This document shows, piece after piece, positions 1 to 7,661 of a stretch of DNA of 44,437 bases. The first letter of the stretch is position 1. Every line of letters starts with the position of its first letter. The DNA comes from a bacterium (GTDB lineage: Bacteria; Bdellovibrionota_C; UBA2361; RFPC01). Made by a program: the position numbers and the translations under genes. Below the pieces are notes generated by a model. It made no database searches, had not been told where the DNA came from, and saw nothing but the letters and a program-made list of their open reading frames with translations. The stretch is from assembly GCA_022763385.1 (NCBI GenBank), contig JALEGQ010000164.1, positions 1 through 44,437 on the forward strand, read 5' to 3'.

Positions 1-948
1 GGCTTCGAGTACGGAGTTTGAGCGACCTTCGTGTTGAGAGGCGGAGAGGTAGAGGGTGGAGCGGTGGTAGAGCGCTCCGATCTCTGCGGGAGAGAGTGAG
101 CCGGTCAGGTGGAGTTGTGATCCGATGCCGAGGGCGTGTGCTTTTTCTTGCAGTTCGGTTCGGTATTCGTCGGTAACTCGACCAGCAAGGAAGAGGTGTG
201 GAGTGAGGTCACTCTGTTGTGAGAGTTCGGAGATTATTTCAATGAGGACTTCTGGTTGTTTGAGTGGAACGACTCTTCCGACGTAGGAGAAGATCAGTTC
301 TTGGGTGTCCGGTGTGCTCTGTTCGTGCTCAAAGCGGGTGACTCCATTTGGAATACACTGAACTTTCTCTGAGAGCCCGGGATAGTATCCCTTCAGCTCT
401 TCTTCAAAATCATGACTGACGGTGGTAATCGCACCCGCTTTTGAGAGAAGGATGCCGAAAAGGGCACGGAGCGGGGTTCTCAGAAGTTTGACGTCCTCAC
501 CCCGAATGGTAATGAGGTACGGTTTTCCGGTGAGCAGGTGAAGAAAGAAGAGGGGAAGAGCGGTCACCACCCAGTGTCCGTGAAGGAGGTTCCATTCCTT
601 TCGGTGACGAAATGGGGCGGCAAAGAGTTGAAAGAGGAGCGGGATAATCTGAAGGGCTAGCCACCGATTTCGCCGTAAGTTCGGGAGGATTCCTTGGCCA
701 AAGGCGAGTTGCCCACGACGAAAGATTCCGTAACGGACTCGGTGGATAGAGCCGTGTGCTCCCAGCGACTCGTATTCTTGTTCGGTTCGGTCATACGGGA
801 CGTAGATATGAGTTTGCACTCCTGTTTTTTGTATGGCATCGACGGAACGTTTCAGAAAGAGACTCGCTTCATCTCCCGAATATCTTGGAAATGAAGTCGT
901 GATGACGGCAACCGTAAGGGAGGTAGGCTCTGATCGTTGTTCGTTCAT
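1..948 (-). CDS. GT4 family glycosyltransferase (3' end beyond window)
   Basis: The gene is read from an ATG at 948 and stays open to the window edge, so its C-terminus is missing; 316 codons are visible. The N-terminus (LTVAVITTSFPRYSGDEASL) is a typical Rossmann start of GT-B glycosyltransferases. The visible end carries an E-x7-E motif (HEGRSNSVLEA), the nucleotide-sugar-binding signature of family GT4. Family members transfer a sugar from a nucleotide donor to a lipid, polysaccharide or protein acceptor at the cytoplasmic face. The start overlaps the stop of the upstream membrane glycosyltransferase by four bases (ATGA), so the two are probably co-translated and may serve one surface-glycan pathway. 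Donor and acceptor cannot be read from the sequence. Confidence 0.85.
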   Translation of the reverse strand, partial: MNEQRSEPTSLTVAVITTSFPRYSGDEASLFLKRSVDAIQKTGVQTHIYVPYDRTEQEYESLGAHGSIHRVRYGIFRRGQLAFGQGILPNLRRNRWLALQIIPLLFQLFAAPFRHRKEWNLLHGHWVVTALPLFFLHLLTGKPYLITIRGEDVKLLRTPLRALFGILLSKAGAITTVSHDFEEELKGYYPGLSEKVQCIPNGVTRFEHEQSTPDTQELIFSYVGRVVPLKQPEVLIEIISELSQQSDLTPHLFLAGRVTDEYRTELQEKAHALGIGSQLHLTGSLSPAEIGALYHRSTLYLSASQHEGRSNSVLEA

Positions 949-2774
949 GGGGCCTTTACCGTTGCAAGCAGGTACGGAGGAGCTTCAATGATAGGGGAGA
1001 GAGATTCTGTAACAAAGGTGTTCCACCGTTTGAGATCTTCTTCGGTAAGAAATTTCTCTTTTCGATACTGTTCAAAGCTCTCTTCGTATCTTCGTCGGTG
1101 GATGGCGATGTGGGTAATTCCTTCTCTTTGAAATCTTTCTCGGAGTGAGATGCCACTGCGGTCTTTTATCCATTTGAGGAGGAGCTTGTCGGAGTAATAG
1201 CCGCTGTTGATAACTTCTCGGTCGTAGAGGGCGTAGCGGTTTCCGGTGTGAAGGAGATAGATCTTTGCGTCTGTGGGGGTCTCTTTGCTGACCAGTTCAG
1301 CGAGGTGAGACTCTGTGACCCGTTGAGAGAGGAAGCTCTGCGCGCTCTCTGAAGAGAAGAGAAAGGTAAGACGCTCTCCTCCGAGTGAGTACCGGTATAA
1401 GAAGAGGTATCCGAAAGAGATCTGGAATATCATGGCGAAAAGTATCACTGCTTCTCTTTTTCGTGAGAGCCGTTCGGTAATACCACAGATGCCAACCACG
1501 GCAAGGATGCCACCAACTCCGAGCACTGGGGCCAGGTATCGGACTCGAGCGCCACTTAATTCGAGGGCGAGGTAGCAGTAGCCAAAAAAGAGGAGCAGGC
1601 CGATCGGTATGGCTCCTGTCTTTCTTTCCCGGTGCCACCCGACGAGTGGGCTACAGAGCAGAAAGAGGAGCAGGGGAGAGACGACTCCATCAAAGCCGCT
1701 CGCGGTGTGATCTCTTCCGAAGATCATCATCTGAAAGGGAAGGGAGAGAAAGGAGAGCGGGGCTGAGAAGAGATCAATGGGAGTGTTCGAGGGGGCGCTT
1801 GAGGCGGGAAGTCGGGGAAGCTCTCGGTATGGTGAGGGAAGTTCGTGAAAGAAGGAGCTGAACAGGGGGTAGATCGGGTTCCCGGTGAGCCACCAGTTCT
1901 TGAGGTACCAGGAGGAGGCGATCAGGAGGAATGCTCCAATGGTGATGAGGAGGGAAGAGAGCAGGGCGTCTCGTCCTTTTGGTTCTGCGGAGTGCTCTCT
2001 CGCGCGGAAGTGGGCTCCGATGGCGAAGAGGCCGAGGGCGACTCCGGCGAAGAGGAGTCCGTTGTATTTCATTCCGGCAGAGAGCCCGAGGAATGCTCCG
2101 AGGAGTAGCGCCGAGATATGATTTCTCGCTCTCGGTTCGGAGAGAATCTGTGTGATGAGGTGCAGTGCGGCGACTCCGTAGGCAACGAGGGGGAGATCGA
2201 CGTACGGAGCGCTTCCCAGACGGAGAAAGAGGGGGGTGCTGAGGAAGAGGATGACGGTGAATTGCTCTGCTGATGGCGGAAGTTTCCACGGTGCTCGCTG
2301 TGAGGCGACGAGGCCGCGTGCGAGTCCGGCGGCGAGGATGAGGTAGCTGCCGTGGTAGAGGCTGGCGAGCAACGGGGTGTCGAGCTTTAAGAATCCGAGA
2401 AAGCCGAGTTGGAGGAGCATTGGGTAGTACGACCACTCATGCCAGGGGACTTCAATCATGTGTCCGGCGCGGAGCCAGAGTTTCGGTATGGCGAGGTGGT
2501 GAATAAGGGCATCCCGGGCTGTTACGGGGGTGAGTCCGAGCAGAACGAGTAGGGTGAGTGGAACGAGAACTCCAAAGAGCCAGAGCGCTCTCTCCGCGGG
2601 TTTGCCCGAGAATGGGGCCGAGAGGGCTCTCAGTGAGAGGCCGACGGCGATGAGGTGAGTGGCGAGGTGCAGGGAAAAGAGGAGGAGGAAGGGAAGGCCT
2701 GTGGAGAGAGCGGCTGCCGGATATAAGAGCAGTAGAGAAATACCGGAGAGTGCCGCTGCGATGAGATTCACCAT
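945..2774 (-). CDS. GT-C-type multi-membrane glycosyltransferase-like protein
   Basis: The 609-residue protein is dominated by hydrophobic segments, roughly ten or more membrane spans. Between the first spans is an extracytoplasmic loop with RDALIHHLAIPKLWL, which resembles the Asp-containing first loop of GT-C enzymes (ArnT/PMT-like, GT39 relatives). A soluble domain of about 110 residues follows the last span. Such proteins use lipid-phosphate-linked sugars on the outer face of the inner membrane. The gene overlaps the downstream GT4 gene by four bases and diverges from the thioesterase gene across 47 bases. The family assignment is by general architecture, and the acceptor is unknown. Confidence 0.7.
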   Translation of the reverse strand: MVNLIAAALSGISLLLLYPAAALSTGLPFLLLFSLHLATHLIAVGLSLRALSAPFSGKPAERALWLFGVLVPLTLLVLLGLTPVTARDALIHHLAIPKLWLRAGHMIEVPWHEWSYYPMLLQLGFLGFLKLDTPLLASLYHGSYLILAAGLARGLVASQRAPWKLPPSAEQFTVILFLSTPLFLRLGSAPYVDLPLVAYGVAALHLITQILSEPRARNHISALLLGAFLGLSAGMKYNGLLFAGVALGLFAIGAHFRAREHSAEPKGRDALLSSLLITIGAFLLIASSWYLKNWWLTGNPIYPLFSSFFHELPSPYRELPRLPASSAPSNTPIDLFSAPLSFLSLPFQMMIFGRDHTASGFDGVVSPLLLFLLCSPLVGWHRERKTGAIPIGLLLFFGYCYLALELSGARVRYLAPVLGVGGILAVVGICGITERLSRKREAVILFAMIFQISFGYLFLYRYSLGGERLTFLFSSESAQSFLSQRVTESHLAELVSKETPTDAKIYLLHTGNRYALYDREVINSGYYSDKLLLKWIKDRSGISLRERFQREGITHIAIHRRRYEESFEQYRKEKFLTEEDLKRWNTFVTESLSPIIEAPPYLLATVKAP

Positions 2775-2821
2775 AAGAAGTATGGTACCCTCATCCCAGC
2801 CTTTCGTGGAACAGGAGAACT

Positions 2822-3196
2822 ATGAGCGAGAAATACCGAGAGCCCGCGATACGTATGGTGATGATGCCACGAGATACCAATCACCTCGGGAGTATCTTTG
2901 GGGGGCATATCCTGAGCCTGATTGACCAAGCAGCAGGGTACGAGGCGCGGCGCAATGCGGCAAAGAAGTTTGTCACGAAGGTGCTTCGTGAAGTGGAGTT
3001 TATCGCTCCGGTACACGTCGGAGATCTCGTGAGTTTCTATACCGAGACGAAAAAGGTCGGAAGGACGTCGGTTCAGATCTCGGTAGAGGTGGTGGCCCTT
3101 CGGGGAGAGGATTGTCTTACAGAACAAAAGGTGACCTCTGCTGATGTCGTGATGGTGGCGGTGGATGAAATGGGAAATCCCGTCCCTATTTCGTAG
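2822..3196 (+). CDS. acyl-CoA thioesterase, hotdog fold (YciA/BACH type)
   Basis: A 124-residue single hotdog domain. The segment NHLGSIFGGHILSLIDQAAG matches the conserved acyl-CoA hydrolase motif, with the Asn and Asp expected at the active site, followed by the typical FIAPVHVGDLVSFY strand. These cytoplasmic enzymes hydrolyse acyl-CoA to free fatty acid and CoA. The length is normal for the family. An AGGAG ribosome-binding site lies six bases before the ATG. The gene diverges from the membrane glycosyltransferase and lies 55 bases before the large secreted protein. There is no context that points to a specific substrate. Confidence 0.88.
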   Translation: MSEKYREPAIRMVMMPRDTNHLGSIFGGHILSLIDQAAGYEARRNAAKKFVTKVLREVEFIAPVHVGDLVSFYTETKKVGRTSVQISVEVVALRGEDCLTEQKVTSADVVMVAVDEMGNPVPIS

Positions 3197-3251
3197 AAGA
3201 TCCTCGCCCTGATTCTGGAGGTGGTACCCCGTTTGTTTCCCTGAGGTCCCT

Positions 3252-6200
3252 GTGTTGTTTCGTTGTATTGTATTCTTCTCTCTTCTCTTTCTCTTCTCTT
3301 CGCCTCTCTCCGCCCAGCAGTGGAGGAACTCAGGTGCTGATTTTTACCGGCCGGACTATCCCGTTGCATTTGTGGCGACAAAGAAGCGCTATGAACCGAA
3401 CTCTCGGGGAGAGCTCATCGGGGAGTATCGCTTTGGGCTTGATGTGCTCGATGCAAATATCCCGAGCCCGGGAAACGAGCTCTGGATTACCCTCCCGGGT
3501 GGTGCGGTTCGAAAGCTCTTTCCCCGGCCACGTCACGCGACGATCGCTGGTCTGATCGATACGCCCAACGGGGAGCTTGAGCGGGGATCGGTGGTTGAGC
3601 CGAACGTATCAGAGGATGGAACGAAGCTGTACTTCTCCTATTTTCATGATGCGTCTCATCGCACCCGGCGAACCTACCAGATCGTTGGTGGGGCAGATCT
3701 CTACGTGCTCGACCTGAAGCCGTTGCTCCAAGAGCCCACGATGAATGTCGATCTCCTTCCGGTTCGGCGCCTCACCTTTCGAGAACTCCGCTCTGATGGG
3801 AGCCAGGGAGAGCTCGATCGCTTTCGAGATGCGCAGAATGCTCATATCGCAAGTACGGTTCCTTTCAATGATTGGGGAACGATCTTTATGCACGCTGAGG
3901 AGATGCGGACTCACAGTGGTCTTAAGCTTGTGTACGTGAGCAATAAGAATCGACTCGGGAACTCAAACCAAACTCAGGCGGGGTATACGAATCATAACTT
4001 CAACCTCTACGTTGCTGATGTTCAGCCTGATGGATCGATTGCGAATGAGAGGCAGCTCCTCTACTACACGACGACTTCAGCGTTTAGCCCCTCTCGGCTC
4101 CGGAACGGGATCGCCTTTTCGTATCAGGCTACCACTGAAGACCCTCGAAATTGGCATATCCAGGGGATGGATTCCGAGGGGAAGTGGTTCCCATTGATCG
4201 GGTACGGCATGAGCCCTGGGTTGATGCACCTTGGGAGTTTCTGTGTAAAGACAGAGGGAGATGATCCCGGTGATTACTATATCGCCACTCGCTACTACAA
4301 TCAGAACAATCGAGGTTTCGGTTCACTCTGGACGATCCCGATGGATACGGTTGGACTGAATTCCTATGATGCGAAGTTTGGTCCGGTGAATATCCCAACA
4401 CAGGTCGGAGCACAGCAGATTACCCTTGGGATACGGAATGACGATGATCTTTCCCGAAAGATAAATGGCCGGTTTATCGGAAAGGCATCCTCCCCGCGGT
4501 GTGGACGACCTGATGAGGCGTTCTTTGCGTATGCCTTCTCCAGCGCCAATGGCCGGGTGCTAGATGATACGAACCGCCGACATGTCTATGATTCGTTTAT
4601 TGCGTACCGTCCAAACCTTGAGACGTTTCACCCTCTCGATCCGGTCGACCTCGGACGACAATCTGGTGTCTTTAAGGTGATAGAGGATGCGTCAGAGGAG
4701 TATGCTCTATCGTGGCCCTCTCCGGTTTTGAGCTGGAAAGAGCGAAGTGGTGATGTCGAGCAAGAGTTTTCGAATTCCTTAGTGGAGAGAAATCGAGAAA
4801 TTCTTCCAGGGGTGCCGGCAGCGGTTGTTGGAACTTCATCGCTCTGGAATACGGATCGTCGTCCCTTTGACTGTTGGCTCGGAGGACGACCTGGAAATCC
4901 TTACAGCCCGAATGCGGCCTATCAGAATCCGAATGCGGAACGAGAGCTGCTCTACTCCAATCAGGACGGCCTCACCTACGTTCAGAATCAGAATAACTTC
5001 TGTGAGTATCTCCGTCCGGAGACGGTGCTCGGTGTTGCTATTCAGATGACGAGTAATCGGGTTAATTCGTACCATCCAGATTATGAAAATCGGGGAAGTC
5101 AGACCCGTACCGCGCGGGAGACTGCCCGGCTGCTCGGGGTATACGATGTGCGAGAGCAGAGCGATCAGTCGTTTCGGGCTCTTATTCCGTCGAATGTGCC
5201 TTTTGAGTTTCACCTTCTGGACCGACGCTACGGGATGCGACTCCTCGATGTGCGGAGCTGGCACAGCTTAAAGCCGCAAGAGGTCCGCACCGATTGTGGT
5301 GGGTGTCACCAGCACGAACCGGGAAGGGCGATTCCATTTCAGGGAACCTTAGCGGAGGCCCTTCCGCCGAAGAATATGCTGACGGAGACCTCGTTCATTC
5401 AGTACGATCGGGAGTGTCAGCCACTCGTTCAGAAGAGCGTTCAACCCACCCGGGAGCTTCCGGAGTGGAAGGCCGATATCTGGCCTGGATTTGATGATAA
5501 CTGTGGCCGGTGTCACAACGAGAATCGTTCGCAGAATAACCGAGCTCGAGCTGCCCTGAGTTATGGCGATGAGAAATCTCTCTACGATCAACTTCATGAC
5601 CGAAACTTTATCGATACCAAGTCTGGAGCTCTTGGAAGCCCCGCGTTTTGGGCGGCAAGAGGGGAGAGAACCGATGGAAGGAATAACAATCTTGCTCGCT
5701 ATGCCCCGGATTACCCGAACGGTCAGTGGGGATATCGGTACAGCGCCGTGCACCACCGGCAGAATGACCTCTGTGATGGAACGAACCAGGAGGCGGCAGA
5801 GTGGGTGTATCGCTTCGGTCAGTGGATCGATAACCATACTCCGCGAGATAAGGACCCGCAGTTTTCAACGAAGTTCGATCGGTTTCATCCGACGGTAGAT
5901 GTCGCCGTCTCCTCTCAGCAGTGTACTCCGGGCACTCTTCGGATCGGGTATTGGGATGATTCCGATGAGCTTGCGGCCGTAGAGCTCTATCGAAACGGCG
6001 AGCTAGAGGTAACGCTCACCGAGAAGCGTTCAGGGATTCACGATGTGGTCCTGCCAGGGGCACGGCTCACTGATAGTATTCGAGTGGTCGGAACAGACCC
6101 CGCCGGAAATCAGCAAGCGGTTACGAAATCCCTCCGAGAGCTTCAGCTTGAGTGCCTTCTCGGAGCTGGATTGCCGACGCCAACCCCGACGCCATCTCCG

Positions 6201-6785
6201 AGTCCCAGTCCGACTCCTGGTGACGGGGGCGGGGGGAGTAATGGCTCCGGGGGAGGAGATGTTTCTTCTGGCGCTACCGGAGAAGATACGTTTGTTGTTT
6301 CGATGAGGAGAAATGTTCTTCGTTCAGGCAAGCGATTCTCGTTCTCTCTTTCGGCGCAGAGAGAGCTGAACGAGGAGCTCCGCTTTCAGCTCTCGTGCGA
6401 TCTCGTTCCGAAAAAGAGAATGCGTGCAGCCAGGGCAGCTCGGCTTGAACGACGGCTTGATAAGAACCTTCGACGTTCGATCTTTTCTCTTTCTGATGGG
6501 GAGCATCGGTGGCGAGCATTCCTCCCCGCAACCTCTCGACTCTCTGGCCAGTCGTTGCAGTGCACCATCGTGCAGGAGGGTGATGAAACGCCGCTCGCCC
6601 GATCGTTCGTGCTGCGGTACGCCCGGGGGGGGAGAAGCACCCGTTCAACTGCTCGAATTGCGAAAGAACAGCGGAGGCTTACTCAACTCCGGAAGCTCTG
6701 CCGCCGCTCACGAAAGAAGTCGAAGCCGTGTCGGAAGGCTCGTGCCCTCCGACTTCAGTTGAAGAACGGGAAGGTGTTTCGGTAG
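3252..6785 (+). CDS. large secreted di-heme protein, hydrazine synthase alpha-like
   Basis: An 1177-residue protein starting at GTG. A Sec signal peptide (about residues 1-21, ending SPLSA) is followed by a long region rich in short strand motifs, resembling the propeller and middle domains of HzsA-related proteins. Two c-type heme sites are visible: CGGCH at 682-686 and CGRCH at 751-755. Residues about 976-990 form a Pro-Thr/Ser-Pro repeat linker, then a Gly/Ser stretch, then a C-terminal domain of about 150 residues that becomes extremely Arg/Lys-rich. The protein should be exported and need the Ccm machinery encoded at 18-23.5 kb. HzsA-like proteins occur far outside anammox bacteria with unknown roles, so hydrazine synthesis is not implied. 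The link to this family rests on recalled similarity and is moderate. Confidence 0.7.
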   Translation: MLFRCIVFFSLLFLFSSPLSAQQWRNSGADFYRPDYPVAFVATKKRYEPNSRGELIGEYRFGLDVLDANIPSPGNELWITLPGGAVRKLFPRPRHATIAGLIDTPNGELERGSVVEPNVSEDGTKLYFSYFHDASHRTRRTYQIVGGADLYVLDLKPLLQEPTMNVDLLPVRRLTFRELRSDGSQGELDRFRDAQNAHIASTVPFNDWGTIFMHAEEMRTHSGLKLVYVSNKNRLGNSNQTQAGYTNHNFNLYVADVQPDGSIANERQLLYYTTTSAFSPSRLRNGIAFSYQATTEDPRNWHIQGMDSEGKWFPLIGYGMSPGLMHLGSFCVKTEGDDPGDYYIATRYYNQNNRGFGSLWTIPMDTVGLNSYDAKFGPVNIPTQVGAQQITLGIRNDDDLSRKINGRFIGKASSPRCGRPDEAFFAYAFSSANGRVLDDTNRRHVYDSFIAYRPNLETFHPLDPVDLGRQSGVFKVIEDASEEYALSWPSPVLSWKERSGDVEQEFSNSLVERNREILPGVPAAVVGTSSLWNTDRRPFDCWLGGRPGNPYSPNAAYQNPNAERELLYSNQDGLTYVQNQNNFCEYLRPETVLGVAIQMTSNRVNSYHPDYENRGSQTRTARETARLLGVYDVREQSDQSFRALIPSNVPFEFHLLDRRYGMRLLDVRSWHSLKPQEVRTDCGGCHQHEPGRAIPFQGTLAEALPPKNMLTETSFIQYDRECQPLVQKSVQPTRELPEWKADIWPGFDDNCGRCHNENRSQNNRARAALSYGDEKSLYDQLHDRNFIDTKSGALGSPAFWAARGERTDGRNNNLARYAPDYPNGQWGYRYSAVHHRQNDLCDGTNQEAAEWVYRFGQWIDNHTPRDKDPQFSTKFDRFHPTVDVAVSSQQCTPGTLRIGYWDDSDELAAVELYRNGELEVTLTEKRSGIHDVVLPGARLTDSIRVVGTDPAGNQQAVTKSLRELQLECLLGAGLPTPTPTPSPSPSPTPGDGGGGSNGSGGGDVSSGATGEDTFVVSMRRNVLRSGKRFSFSLSAQRELNEELRFQLSCDLVPKKRMRAARAARLERRLDKNLRRSIFSLSDGEHRWRAFLPATSRLSGQSLQCTIVQEGDETPLARSFVLRYARGGRSTRSTARIAKEQRRLTQLRKLCRRSRKKSKPCRKARALRLQLKNGKVFR

Positions 6786-6854
6786 GCGTAGGCATTCTGG
6801 TTGAGGGACTTCCTCGGGTAGACGGTTTCTCGTTCGCGGCCTATCGTGTTTGGT

Positions 6855-7553
6855 ATGACTTCTATTCCAGAGGGCTCTCCTTCTTCTCCGTTTGTGACCC
6901 GAGAGCGGGATCTGCTCTTTCTCATGTTGGCAGCGATCTTTATTGCTTCTTTGGTGAGCTGTAACCTTATATTTCAGAAGTTTTTCTTCTGGGATCCCTT
7001 TGGATGGTACCGATTTGAGCTCTCTGTTGGTCTTCTTCCCTATCCCATAACCTTTCTCGTGACAGATCTGCTCTGTGAGCTCTACGGCAAGAAGGCGGCA
7101 CAAGATGTCGTACTCTCCGGATTTGTGGCGTCTATTTTTATCTCGTTTGTTATTTCTGTTGCCCTCGTGCTTCCGGCGACCGAGTGGTCTCCGGTGAGTG
7201 AAGCGCTCTTTGCTCAGGTGTTTCAGCTTAATGGTCCTGCTGTTTTTGCCTCGATGACGGCATACCTGTTGGCGCAGTCGCTCGATGTGCGGTTATTTCA
7301 CTTTTGGAAGCGGATAACGAAGGGAAAACACCTCTGGATTCGGAACAATTTTTCGACTATTGCCTCTCAGCTCGTTGATACCTCAGCGGTGCTCCTCCTG
7401 CTCTGCATGACCGGAACCTTGGAATGGAACAGTTTTTTTCCGCTTCTTGGCTCTGGATATCTCTTTAAAGTGCTTGTCGCGGTCGTTGATACCCCATTTC
7501 TGTATCTTTTCGTGTTCTTTTTCAGAAAGAAGCCGTCGTCAGGGGCATCTTAA
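6855..7553 (+). CDS. yhhQ: queuosine precursor transporter (YhhQ family)
   Basis: A 232-residue membrane protein with about six spans. It carries the family hallmarks PITFLVTDLLCELYGKK in the second helix region and SLDVRLFHFWKR plus HLWIRNNFSTIASQLVDT in the later half. YhhQ (QPTR) proteins import the queuosine precursors preQ0/preQ1 for tRNA wobble-base modification. The ATG at 6855 was chosen; an in-frame GTG nine bases upstream is possible, and neither has a clear ribosome-binding site. It lies 69 bases after the secreted di-heme gene on the same strand, without obvious functional linkage. Confidence 0.9.
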   Translation: MTSIPEGSPSSPFVTRERDLLFLMLAAIFIASLVSCNLIFQKFFFWDPFGWYRFELSVGLLPYPITFLVTDLLCELYGKKAAQDVVLSGFVASIFISFVISVALVLPATEWSPVSEALFAQVFQLNGPAVFASMTAYLLAQSLDVRLFHFWKRITKGKHLWIRNNFSTIASQLVDTSAVLLLLCMTGTLEWNSFFPLLGSGYLFKVLVAVVDTPFLYLFVFFFRKKPSSGAS

Positions 7554-7554
7554 T

Positions 7555-7597
7555 GGGGAGGGAGCCGAGTTCCTCCCCTGGCCGTGCAGACTTTTTT
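7555..7597 (+). terminator. possible intrinsic terminator after yhhQ
   Basis: A GGGGAGG arm (7555-7561) can pair with CCTCCCC (7572-7578) across a ten-base loop just after the yhhQ stop. A run of six T residues follows at about 7592-7597, some 13 bases after the stem. The spacing is longer than in a standard intrinsic terminator, so the call is tentative. It would separate yhhQ from alaS transcription. Confidence 0.4.
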
Positions 7598-7661
7598 CGG
7601 GAGGGCCATTATACTCTATGCCATCAGTATACTGTACGAACAGCATTTCGGAGCGTAAGGC

